Source: CG2-30-36-16 sp964372115 (lineage in GTDB: Bacteria; Bacteroidota; Ignavibacteria; Ignavibacteriales; Ignavibacteriaceae). Taken from it: 64,000 nucleotides of DNA. A model generated the notes under the pieces. That model made no database searches, was not told the DNA's origin, and saw only the letters and a list, made by a program, of their open reading frames with translations. Positions 32,538-41,027 of the stretch are shown one piece after another. Numbering within the stretch: position 1 is the stretch's first letter; each line of letters starts with the position of its first letter. The stretch spans positions 1 through 64,000 of the forward strand of contig CAYJPN010000009.1 in NCBI GenBank assembly GCA_964372115.1, given 5' to 3'. The position numbers and the translations under genes were made by a program.

Positions 32538-35039
32538 ATGTACCGGATAAAAAAATCCATGGTGTTATTATTATTTCTTTTTTTTACAATTAATTCATTT
32601 TGCCAGCAAACAGATTCCTTGATATTAAAAAAAGGATTAGTTATTAAATTAACTCATTCCGGAAATAATAATATTTTATCATCAGACCCGGTTGCAGCGC
32701 TAATTGAAACAGACAAGTGGAATACTCCATCCGAAAATGATGACTTAACATACAACGATAAAGTAATTGGTAGATGGGAAAAAATTGAAACCGATGAAAA
32801 TGGCTGGATACAAAGTGGTTCTTTAAATAACGCTTACGTACAATACGTAGTACAAACTAACAATGATGAAGTTGTATTAGTGGAAGCTATGGGTAACACA
32901 ATGGTATTTGTAAACGGCTCTGCACGTTCCGGCAATCCATATCGTTACCAGGATAATTTTGAATCATGGGGGCCCAGATTTGATTATTCCTATATTCCGG
33001 TAAAATTAAAAAAGGGAAGTAACGAATTGCTTTTTAAATGCGATCGTGGATTGCTTAAAGTAAAATTACTTAGAGGAATGCAAGGACTAATTTTTAATAC
33101 GAACGACTTAACAATTCCGAATCCAATTACAAATGAAACTACCGATACATACGGCGCTGTTTCATTAATTAATGCATCCGGAGATTTTTACAAAGGATTA
33201 TCAATAAAAACCTGGTCGGATAATTCAGAGCCGGTATATTATCCTTTAAATGAAATTTTTCCTCTTTCGATATCTAAAATTCCTTTCAAGATAAAACTTC
33301 CGGCATATACGGATACGGGTGCTGTTAAATTTAATTTAGAATTAATTGCAAAAGAAAAGTCAAAAGAAATAATCATATCTTCAACAGTTATCGATTTAGA
33401 AGTTCTCAATCCTGGCGATACATACAAAGAAACATTTATAAGTAAAATAGACGGCAGCGTTCAATATTACGCGGTTAATCCACCTGAGAATTTGAAATTA
33501 AAACCTGCATTGTTTTTGAGTTTGCATGGAGCCGGTGTTGAAGCAATAAATCAAGCTCAAGCTTACGGACATAAAAATTGGGGGTATGTGGTTGCTCCTA
33601 CAAACCGCCGTCCGTATGGCTACAATTGGGAAAACTGGGGAAGACTTGATGCGCTTGAAGTATTAGATATAGCAAAAACTAAATTTAACATTAATAAAGA
33701 TCGTGTTTATCTTACCGGTCATTCGATGGGGGGGCATGGTACATGGCATCTTGCAATTAACTATCCTGATAAATTTGCTGCATTTGGTCCAAGCGCCGGG
33801 TGGATAAGTATCTGGTCGTACAGAATTAAACCTGAGTCTGACACCACTGATATTAAAAAAATGTTGATGCGATCTACCAAGCACAGCGATACATACTCAT
33901 TTACGAAAAATTTAAAACCTAACGGAATTTACATAATTCATGGCAGCATAGATGATAATGTGCCGCCGCAGCAAGCAGAATCGATGATTGATAATCTCTC
34001 AAAGTTTCATAAAGATTTTGTTTATCATTCCGAACCAGGGGCTAATCATTGGTGGGATAATTCCGAAGAACTCGGTGCCGATTGCGTTGATTGGCGTCCA
34101 ATGTTTGATTTTTTTGCTCATCACTCGGTGGCAAAGAAGGAACAAATTAAAGAAATTGATTTTACAACAGCTAATCCTGCTATTTCATCAAAAAATTATT
34201 GGATAGAAATAATTAATCAGGTTGCTCAACAAAAATTGAGTAAAATTACCATCCGGCTTGAACAAGGTAACAGAAAATTTGTCGGTGAAACCGAGAATAT
34301 TGAAATGCTCTCAATCGATGCATCGATGTTATCAACAGATAAAACTGTTTCAGTTACGCTTGATAATCAATTGATATCAGAAATAAATATCCCTGCCGGC
34401 GGAAAAATTTATCTACGAAAAGAAAATGGTAATTGGATAATTAGTTCCGTACCGGATTATAAAAATAAATATCCTTTACGGTGTGGAAATATTAGAGAAG
34501 CATTTAATTACAATGTATTGTTTGTTTATGGTACACATGGTAATAAAGAAGAAAATAATTGGGCTTTGGAAAAAGCTAAACTTGACGCCGAAAAAGTCTG
34601 GTACAGGGGTAACAGTTCATTACAAATAATAAGGGATGATGAATTTGACCCGGCAAAATATAAAGACAGAAGTGTTATTCTATTTGGCAACTCAAAGACA
34701 AACTCTGCCTGGAAATTACTACTGGATGATTCTCCTGTCCAAGTTGATAATAAACAAATAACCGTTAATGATAAAATCTACAAGGGAGATGATTTTGCTT
34801 GCTTAATGATTCGTCCGCGTAAGGATAGCGAAACAGCAAGTGTAGGTGTAATTACCGGAACCGGCATTGAAGGAATGAAACTTATCAACCTCGCTCCATA
34901 CTTCGACCAGTATATCGGCTTACCGGATATATTAATTTACAATTCCGGGATTTTGCAATCGGATGAAAGCGGTGTAAAATTAGCCGGTTATTTTGGCAAC
35001 GATTGGAGTATAGAAAAAGGTGAATTTGTGAGTCGTTAA
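32538..35039 (+). CDS. Secreted alpha/beta-hydrolase (glycan esterase- or peptidase-like)
   Basis: An 833-residue protein with a signal peptide (MYRIKKSMVLLLFLFFTINSFC). The N-terminal part (about 25-310) is beta-rich and resembles accessory binding domains. The hydrolase core has nucleophile Ser396 in LTGHSMGGHGTW, the acid Asp near 472 in IHGSIDDNVP, and His504 in PGANHWW. The C-terminal part (about 540-833) is unrecognised. The family (prolyl-oligopeptidase-like carbohydrate esterases) often removes acyl groups from glycans. In this locus it could de-O-acetylate glycan antennae; that is inference. SD GGAG lies 5 bases before the ATG. A terminator-like hairpin follows the stop directly. Confidence 0.8.
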   Translation: MYRIKKSMVLLLFLFFTINSFCQQTDSLILKKGLVIKLTHSGNNNILSSDPVAALIETDKWNTPSENDDLTYNDKVIGRWEKIETDENGWIQSGSLNNAYVQYVVQTNNDEVVLVEAMGNTMVFVNGSARSGNPYRYQDNFESWGPRFDYSYIPVKLKKGSNELLFKCDRGLLKVKLLRGMQGLIFNTNDLTIPNPITNETTDTYGAVSLINASGDFYKGLSIKTWSDNSEPVYYPLNEIFPLSISKIPFKIKLPAYTDTGAVKFNLELIAKEKSKEIIISSTVIDLEVLNPGDTYKETFISKIDGSVQYYAVNPPENLKLKPALFLSLHGAGVEAINQAQAYGHKNWGYVVAPTNRRPYGYNWENWGRLDALEVLDIAKTKFNINKDRVYLTGHSMGGHGTWHLAINYPDKFAAFGPSAGWISIWSYRIKPESDTTDIKKMLMRSTKHSDTYSFTKNLKPNGIYIIHGSIDDNVPPQQAESMIDNLSKFHKDFVYHSEPGANHWWDNSEELGADCVDWRPMFDFFAHHSVAKKEQIKEIDFTTANPAISSKNYWIEIINQVAQQKLSKITIRLEQGNRKFVGETENIEMLSIDASMLSTDKTVSVTLDNQLISEINIPAGGKIYLRKENGNWIISSVPDYKNKYPLRCGNIREAFNYNVLFVYGTHGNKEENNWALEKAKLDAEKVWYRGNSSLQIIRDDEFDPAKYKDRSVILFGNSKTNSAWKLLLDDSPVQVDNKQITVNDKIYKGDDFACLMIRPRKDSETASVGVITGTGIEGMKLINLAPYFDQYIGLPDILIYNSGILQSDESGVKLAGYFGNDWSIEKGEFVSR

Positions 35040-35076
35040 AACTTGATGATTGGTCATCGAGTTGATTCTTTTTTTT
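35040..35076 (+). terminator. Intrinsic terminator after the alpha/beta-hydrolase gene
   Basis: AACTTGATGA (35040-35049) pairs with TCATCGAGTT (35054-35063) through a 4-base loop, with one G-T pair, and is followed by GATTCTTTTTTTT. It begins right after the stop codon, so it should end the transcript of the first half of the glycan locus. The next gene, encoding GH18, would then have its own promoter in 35077-35179. Confidence 0.75.
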
Positions 35077-35179
35077 ATCGCTTTATGGTAAATGACAACC
35101 TGATGGTTTAAATACGACAATAGATACGAAAAGAAGATGCAGCAATTTGAATGAATAAAAAAAAAGAAAAAATTATCTT

Positions 35180-36400
35180 ATGAGAAATATATCATTTGTA
35201 AAAGTGGTAATGCTTATTATTTTTATTATCAGCTTTAGTTCAGCATTACAAAACTTGAAAGCTGACATTCCACCGAAAGGGAATAATAAAGTAGCCTATT
35301 ATGTTTTTGATTCTCATGGGCCCGATCATTTATCATTAACAACGTTTTCCGATGAGGCAAATGTTGTTGTTGTATTTGAAGGGACATTATGGGAATTGGC
35401 TGACTCAGTCCACTATTCTACGGGATGGATGCATAATGTAGTTTATCATTATTATAGCGAAATTATTAGGGATATCAGGATTTTGCAGGCAAGAGGAGTA
35501 AAAGTTTTAATGAATGTTGACGACGCTCCTTCCTGGAGCACTTCAACACCTTTTACTACTCATGATGGAGTAGGATTAGACTATATGCAATTTGCCGCTT
35601 TCATTAAAACCTGCGCAATTGATTCCCTGCACTTAGACGGTATTTCACTTGATGTAGAGCATCGGGCAACAGGCAATGCCGAATACACCTCACTGCTAAA
35701 AGAAATAGGGAAGTATTTTGGGCCTAGGTCATCCGATAGTACCTCGCAAATGTATACAGCAGCTATCTTCTGGGGATATTGGGGAGAGCCGGGTTATGTA
35801 ATTGGCAGGTCCAAAGAGGTATCATCATATTTCAACTTTGTAATGGACATGGCTTATTTCAGTCCGTATTATGTGAATCGTTTCAACCAGTGGGCAGATT
35901 CTATCGGCGCTTCAAAAACTATGATTGGAGTACTCAATGATAATAATAATTTAGCATTTTCTACAGCAGTTGCGCAGTGGCAGCCTTCTTCTCCCCCTAA
36001 AGCCGGCATTATGGTATTTGCGGGGAACAATCTTAAATCATATACTGATTCTGTATTCAGGGCTCTTGTAGTTCCGCCGACAGATGTGAATGATGAGGAA
36101 ACTATTGAGAAGGGAATTCCGCAGGAATTTGCACTTATTCAGAATTTTCCCAATCCTTTTAATCCGTCTACTACAATAAGATATCATGTGCCTAAGAATG
36201 GATTAGTAACTTTAAAAGTTTTTGATATACTCGGAAATGAAATAACATCATTGGTCGATGACGTTATGAGCCCGGGTTATTATGCAGCCGTATTTGATGG
36301 TTCAAAGTATGCAAGCGGGTTGTATTTTGCGCAACTAACCGTACAGCTAAATGAAGCAAAACCATTTGTAAAAACAATAAAAATGTTGATGATAAAATGA
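35180..36400 (+). CDS. GH18 endo-beta-N-acetylglucosaminidase-like protein with T9SS sorting domain
   Basis: A 406-residue secreted enzyme. After a signal peptide (to about residue 29) a short GH18-type barrel (about 35-305) carries the catalytic signature DGISLDVEH (Asp153, Asp158, Glu160), in which the last Glu is the acid. The spacing and short barrel resemble EndoH/EndoF-type enzymes that cut between the two core GlcNAc residues of N-glycans. Residues about 320-406 form a type IX secretion sorting domain (NFPNPFNPSTTIRY ... KTIKMLMIK), so it should be exported across the outer membrane and attached to the surface. A surface endoglycosidase fits as the first step of glycan release. Its stop codon overlaps the GH92 start by 4 bases. 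Confidence 0.82.
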   Translation: MRNISFVKVVMLIIFIISFSSALQNLKADIPPKGNNKVAYYVFDSHGPDHLSLTTFSDEANVVVVFEGTLWELADSVHYSTGWMHNVVYHYYSEIIRDIRILQARGVKVLMNVDDAPSWSTSTPFTTHDGVGLDYMQFAAFIKTCAIDSLHLDGISLDVEHRATGNAEYTSLLKEIGKYFGPRSSDSTSQMYTAAIFWGYWGEPGYVIGRSKEVSSYFNFVMDMAYFSPYYVNRFNQWADSIGASKTMIGVLNDNNNLAFSTAVAQWQPSSPPKAGIMVFAGNNLKSYTDSVFRALVVPPTDVNDEETIEKGIPQEFALIQNFPNPFNPSTTIRYHVPKNGLVTLKVFDILGNEITSLVDDVMSPGYYAAVFDGSKYASGLYFAQLTVQLNEAKPFVKTIKMLMIK

Positions 36401-39400
36401 GAATATTTTATAAAGAACAACATGGTAGTATAGAATTGTGTTTTGATTCTAACCCTCTACAATTAATAAAGCAAATTACTTTTTCTTTGTTAAAACGAGC
36501 AGATACAAGAATGATCATTCTTATCTGTTTAATGATGGGTATAGATTTATTTGCTCAAACAAATTTAACCGGTTATGTTAATCCATTTGTGGGAACAGAC
36601 GGACATGGACATACTTATCCCGGCGCCACTTTACCGAACGGAATGGTTCAATTAAGTCCTGATACAGGAATAGACGGGTGGGATTGGTGTTCCGGTTATC
36701 ACTATTCTGATAATTCGATAATGGGATTCAGTCATACACATCTTAGCGGTACAGGCTGTGCAGATTACGGTGATATTTTATTTATGCCGGTGACGGGTGA
36801 ACTAAAAATTGATGCAGGTTCGAAAGACAATCCCGATTCAGGATACCGTTCAAGATTTTCTCACAAAAATGAAATCGCAAAAGCAGGTTACTATTCAGTT
36901 CTTCTTGATGATTACAACATCAAAGCGGAATTAACTGCGACAGCGAGAGCGGGATTTCATAAATATACTTTCCCTGAATCAAAAAGTGCAAAGATTTTAA
37001 TCGATCTTGTTCATGGTATTCAAGATCAAGTTAAAGATTCGGAAATAAAAATTCTTGACAATAAAACAGTTGAAGGTTATCGGCGTTCTTCCGGATGGGC
37101 TGCAAACCATTGTATATATTTTTATGCTGAGTTCTCCAAACCATTTAAGTCATTTAGCCTCGTTGAAGACGGCGCTTTATCAAAAGAAAAAAACAATTCA
37201 AACAGCAAATCGATCAAAGCCTTTTTTGAATACGATACTTCTTCCAATGATGTCTTGTTAATTAAAGTTGGCATTTCTCATACCAGCATCGAAGGCGCAA
37301 AGGCAAATGTTAAAGCTGAGATTCCTGGCTGGGATTTTAACAGAACTGCTCAACAGGCTGATAGTGCCTGGGAAAAATCAATGTCAGCAATAAAAATTGA
37401 AAGTCGGAATACAAAAAAACTAAATGTGTTTTATACGGCGTTATATCATGCATTATTAAATCCTGGTATAATTTCGGATGTCGATGGTAACTTTATCGGG
37501 ATGGATGAAAAAATTCATGAAGTAAAAGGAGGGGAAATGTATACCGTGTATTCGCTGTGGGATACTTTCCGCGCAGAAAATCCTCTGTATACAATCATCG
37601 ATAGAAAAAAAGCGAATGATATGGTTAGATCGCTTGTTGAAAAATATGAGGAGCACGGACTGCTGCCTGTTTGGGAATTAGCTTCAAATGAAACAGGAAC
37701 AATGATTGGTTATCATTCAATACCTGTTATTACCGATGCGTATTTCAAGGGCATTAGAAATTATGATATTGAAAAAGCTTTCGAAGCAATAAAAAAAAGC
37801 GCTATGCAGGATCATCTCGGGTTACAATTTTATAAATCGATGGGATACATTCCTTCCGATCTCGAGAGCGAGAGTGTTTCGAAAACTCTTGAATATGCTT
37901 ACGATGATTGGTGCATTGCGATGATGGCAAAGTCTCTCGGTAAAGAAGACGATTATAAATATTTTATTGATAGAGCTCAATTTTATAAAAATGTTTTCGA
38001 TCCTTCGACATCGCTGATGCGCGCGAAAAAAAACGGAAAATGGTTTGAACCGTTCGATCCATATTCTGTAAGTGGAAATTACACCGAGGCAAATGCATGG
38101 CAGTATAGTTTTTTTGTGCCCCAGGATGTTAATGGGTTGATAAATCTTATGGGTGGTGACAGTAAATTTATTTCTAAGTTAGATGAGTTATTTTCAACCG
38201 ATCCGAAACTTACTGGAAGATTTCAGTCTGATATTACCGGGTTAATTGGTCAATATGCACACGGTAATGAGCCAAGTCATCATATGGCATATCTATATAA
38301 TTATGTTGGTGTACCTTCAAAAACTCAGGAAATAGTTCATAAAATAGTAAATACATTATATACGGAAAAACCCGATGGATTGTGCGGAAATGAAGACTGT
38401 GGACAAATGTCTGCCTGGTTTGTTTTCAGTGCAATGGGATTTTACCCTGTGTGTCCCGGTGATAATAAATATATTATCGGTACACCTGTATTTGAAAAGC
38501 TGACTGTAAAAAGCGGTGAGGACAACAATTTTACCGTAATCGCAAAAAATCTTTCCGATGAAAATTTTTATATTCAATCGGCAAAGTTAAATGGAAAAGA
38601 CTACCCGTATTCATTTATCACTCATAATGATATCCTTGCAGGAGGCGAACTTGTTTTTCAGATGGGTTCAAAGCCCGGCAAATGGGGAAGCGAATTAACT
38701 GCGCGACCGGTTACAAAAATTGATTATCCCTTTGTAACAGTTCCATATCTTACTGCAGGCGAAAGAGTTTTTCGAGATTCAATTAAAGTAGATTTAACTT
38801 CCGTCAATAATGATGAAATTTATTTTACACTCGACAGCAGCAATCCAATGAATAAAAAAAATATTTATTCTAAACCAATTGTTGTCAAAAGTACTTCGGA
38901 ATTGAAGGCAGTTTGCTATAAAGATGGTGAATTCAGCAAAGTTATAACTTCGGTGTTTAATAAAATAGCTGAGGGAAGAACCATAAAATTAAATACACAG
39001 TATCATCATACATATACCGGCGGCGGGGCAGAAGGATTAATAGACGGAATCAGGGGCCCGGATAATTTTCATACAGATGCCTGGCAAGGCTACGAAGGTG
39101 AAGATTTAAATGCAGTAATCGATCTCGGAGGCAATCAAACTATCAGTTCTATAAGCGTGTCCTTTCTGCAAAATACAGGTTCGTGGATTTTTTATCCATT
39201 AAAAATTGAATATTCTGTTTCGGATGATGGAATTGTTTATTCAAAAATTTATGAAGTTGAAAACATTCCGGATGAAATAAACAGCAAGACCGGAATAAAG
39301 GAATTTGTAAAATCAACAGGGGGAATTCAAACCCGTTATGTTCGGGTAACGGCAAAAAATGTGGCTGTATGTCCTGCATGGCATATAGCCGCAGGCGGCA

Positions 39401-39438
39401 AAGCCTGGCTTTTTGTAGATGAAATTTCTATAAAATAA
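36397..39438 (+). CDS. GH92 exo-alpha-mannosidase with C-terminal F5/8-type domain
   Basis: A 1013-residue calcium-dependent alpha-mannosidase. The N-terminal GH92 domain begins with NPFVGTDGHGHTYPGATLPN and contains GFSHTHLSGTGC. The catalytic (alpha/alpha)6 domain shows YTVYSLWDTFRAENPLYT, AYDDWCIAMMAKSLG, GNEPSHHMAYLYNY and CGNEDCGQMSAW, so all familiar active-site blocks are intact. A chitobiase C-terminal-like piece (about 780-860) and the shared discoidin-like module (about 865-1013) follow. The start at 36397 overlaps the GH18 stop (ATGA), but it leaves 38 residues before the hydrophobic signal segment; Met39 (36511) is an alternative that starts it directly. It would trim alpha-mannose from high-mannose or core N-glycans in the periplasm. 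Confidence 0.93.
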   Translation: MRIFYKEQHGSIELCFDSNPLQLIKQITFSLLKRADTRMIILICLMMGIDLFAQTNLTGYVNPFVGTDGHGHTYPGATLPNGMVQLSPDTGIDGWDWCSGYHYSDNSIMGFSHTHLSGTGCADYGDILFMPVTGELKIDAGSKDNPDSGYRSRFSHKNEIAKAGYYSVLLDDYNIKAELTATARAGFHKYTFPESKSAKILIDLVHGIQDQVKDSEIKILDNKTVEGYRRSSGWAANHCIYFYAEFSKPFKSFSLVEDGALSKEKNNSNSKSIKAFFEYDTSSNDVLLIKVGISHTSIEGAKANVKAEIPGWDFNRTAQQADSAWEKSMSAIKIESRNTKKLNVFYTALYHALLNPGIISDVDGNFIGMDEKIHEVKGGEMYTVYSLWDTFRAENPLYTIIDRKKANDMVRSLVEKYEEHGLLPVWELASNETGTMIGYHSIPVITDAYFKGIRNYDIEKAFEAIKKSAMQDHLGLQFYKSMGYIPSDLESESVSKTLEYAYDDWCIAMMAKSLGKEDDYKYFIDRAQFYKNVFDPSTSLMRAKKNGKWFEPFDPYSVSGNYTEANAWQYSFFVPQDVNGLINLMGGDSKFISKLDELFSTDPKLTGRFQSDITGLIGQYAHGNEPSHHMAYLYNYVGVPSKTQEIVHKIVNTLYTEKPDGLCGNEDCGQMSAWFVFSAMGFYPVCPGDNKYIIGTPVFEKLTVKSGEDNNFTVIAKNLSDENFYIQSAKLNGKDYPYSFITHNDILAGGELVFQMGSKPGKWGSELTARPVTKIDYPFVTVPYLTAGERVFRDSIKVDLTSVNNDEIYFTLDSSNPMNKKNIYSKPIVVKSTSELKAVCYKDGEFSKVITSVFNKIAEGRTIKLNTQYHHTYTGGGAEGLIDGIRGPDNFHTDAWQGYEGEDLNAVIDLGGNQTISSISVSFLQNTGSWIFYPLKIEYSVSDDGIVYSKIYEVENIPDEINSKTGIKEFVKSTGGIQTRYVRVTAKNVAVCPAWHIAAGGKAWLFVDEISIK

Positions 39439-39507
39439 CTGTTTTGAGAAATTTTACATTTGTAAATTATCATATGTCGGTTTTTAAAAATAAGAAAACA
39501 TAAAAAA

Positions 39508-40683
39508 ATGAATGAAAAAAAGTTGCTCTCATTTCGGGCACGTGTAGTAAAAGATATCAATGAACAATTGGTTCTAAAACTTATTCAAGAACATGAAATT
39601 ATTTCAAGCAGTGATTTGGTAAAAATCACAGGTATGCGCCCATCGACAATATTTAATATACTAAAGGTGCTCACCACTAAGTCTCTTATTTCTTTTTGCG
39701 GCAAAGGTGAGTCTACAGGAAAAGGCGGCAAAAAGCCTTATCTATGGAAAATTCATAAAGAAGCAGCATATGTAATTGGTTTGGATATTGAAGTTGGTGA
39801 AATGACCCCGGTCATCCTGGATTTTAGCGGTGGTATTGTTGCAAAAAAAATATTAAAACTTGAAACCGGCAGAACATTGGATGAATTAGTTGAAACAATT
39901 ACTAAGGTTGTTAATGACATAATCGATGAAAATAATATAGATAAAAATAAAATTTTAGGCCTTGGTGTAGCTTTTGCCGGAGTGGTTGATAACATAAATG
40001 GCGTAGTAATTATGTCCAGTGTTTTACCGGAAATGAATTTTCCGCTGCTCGAAAAATTAGGGAATCTCCCTTTTCCCGTTTTGATTGAGAATAATGCAAA
40101 TGCGGCAGCAATAGGATTAAAATGGAGCGGGTTTTTTAAAACGAAGAGGAATTTTGTTACTGTTCTTGCAGAAATTGATAAAAATGTTGGAGGTCTTGGA
40201 ATAGGTATAATTCTGGAAGGTGAACTTTACCGTGGCGCTACTTTTTGTGCAGGAGAATTGTATCCGCAATTTCCAACCTTAAAGCATGTTTTATCCGCTG
40301 TCCGAACACGTTTTAATGAAGGGAAAATTCTGAAGAATTATGTATCTTCTCTTGAATCGATAGATACTAAACTACTTGTTGATGCAGCAAAACAGGGGGA
40401 TGAAATAGCAATACTTATTTTTTCAAAAATTGGAGATATGGTTGGACAGGCAATAGCATCGGCTGTAGCTTTGTTGAATCCTGATACTTTAATAATTACC
40501 GGGGTTGTTTCTGAGGTTGAAAATATTTTGATAGACTCGATCCGGAAAGCCATTGAAATGCGAGTTCTAACAATGGCAAGTAGTAATCTCAACATTATAG
40601 TTGATAAATATCATCATTATTCTGTAGCAGTTGGAGCTGCCTCCTTAATTTTAGAAGAATATTTTCAACTTCCGGTAAAATAA
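39508..40683 (+). CDS. ROK-family transcriptional regulator (NagC/XylR type)
   Basis: A 391-residue repressor-type protein. The N-terminal winged helix (about 15-85) reads LVLKLIQEHEIISSSDLVKI and on, with TGMRPSTIFNILKVL as the recognition helix region. The ROK sugar-binding domain (about 90-385) has VIGLDIEVGE and IENNANAAAIG. The usual ROK zinc motif (CxCGxxGC) is missing; the equivalent position reads GATFCAGELYPQF, so the protein should lack the structural zinc and possibly kinase activity. It most likely senses an amino-sugar or mannosyl product and controls the surrounding glycosidase genes. Two palindromes upstream of the next gene are candidate operators. Confidence 0.88.
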   Translation: MNEKKLLSFRARVVKDINEQLVLKLIQEHEIISSSDLVKITGMRPSTIFNILKVLTTKSLISFCGKGESTGKGGKKPYLWKIHKEAAYVIGLDIEVGEMTPVILDFSGGIVAKKILKLETGRTLDELVETITKVVNDIIDENNIDKNKILGLGVAFAGVVDNINGVVIMSSVLPEMNFPLLEKLGNLPFPVLIENNANAAAIGLKWSGFFKTKRNFVTVLAEIDKNVGGLGIGIILEGELYRGATFCAGELYPQFPTLKHVLSAVRTRFNEGKILKNYVSSLESIDTKLLVDAAKQGDEIAILIFSKIGDMVGQAIASAVALLNPDTLIITGVVSEVENILIDSIRKAIEMRVLTMASSNLNIIVDKYHHYSVAVGAASLILEEYFQLPVK

Positions 40684-41027
40684 ATTAACTACTTTGTTAT
40701 TCTTATTTCCCATAAAGACCAAAGCTGAAAAGATTGTGAGTTGGTCGTCTCAACGATGATAATTTCTAAAAGAAATAAACTATACTTCGCCATTGCCTTA
40801 AAATGTCTAATTTCGGTATTTTTTACCAAATATTACTTGCTTTTTAGTGTTAGAAAAAATAAGTTGGCATAAGTTAATTTTAGATAAAAATAAATTTACA
40901 GTATTACGTCTGAATTTTTTCAGTATTTGTTGTAACAAAGAACTTTATATAGTTCAAATATAGATAGAGTTATGCTTCAATACAGAAGTATGCAGATGTG
41001 AATTACATCTATTTTGGAGATGATTAA
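40684..41027. other. Intergenic region before the GH94 gene
   Basis: 344 bases without a gene. The last 100 bases contain two adjacent inverted repeats (see 40927-40955) and a Shine-Dalgarno-like TTGGAG 8 bases before the GH94 start. The first 240 bases show nothing distinct. Confidence 0.45.
40927..40955. promoter_or_regulatory. Adjacent inverted repeats, possible ROK operator
   Basis: TTGTTGTAACAA (40927-40938, arms TTGTT/AACAA) is followed at once by GAACTTTATATAGTTC (40940-40955, arms GAACT/AGTTC). The location, about 75-100 bases before the GH94 start and right after the ROK regulator gene, suits an operator. No second copy was found by eye at other promoters of the locus. Confidence 0.35.
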
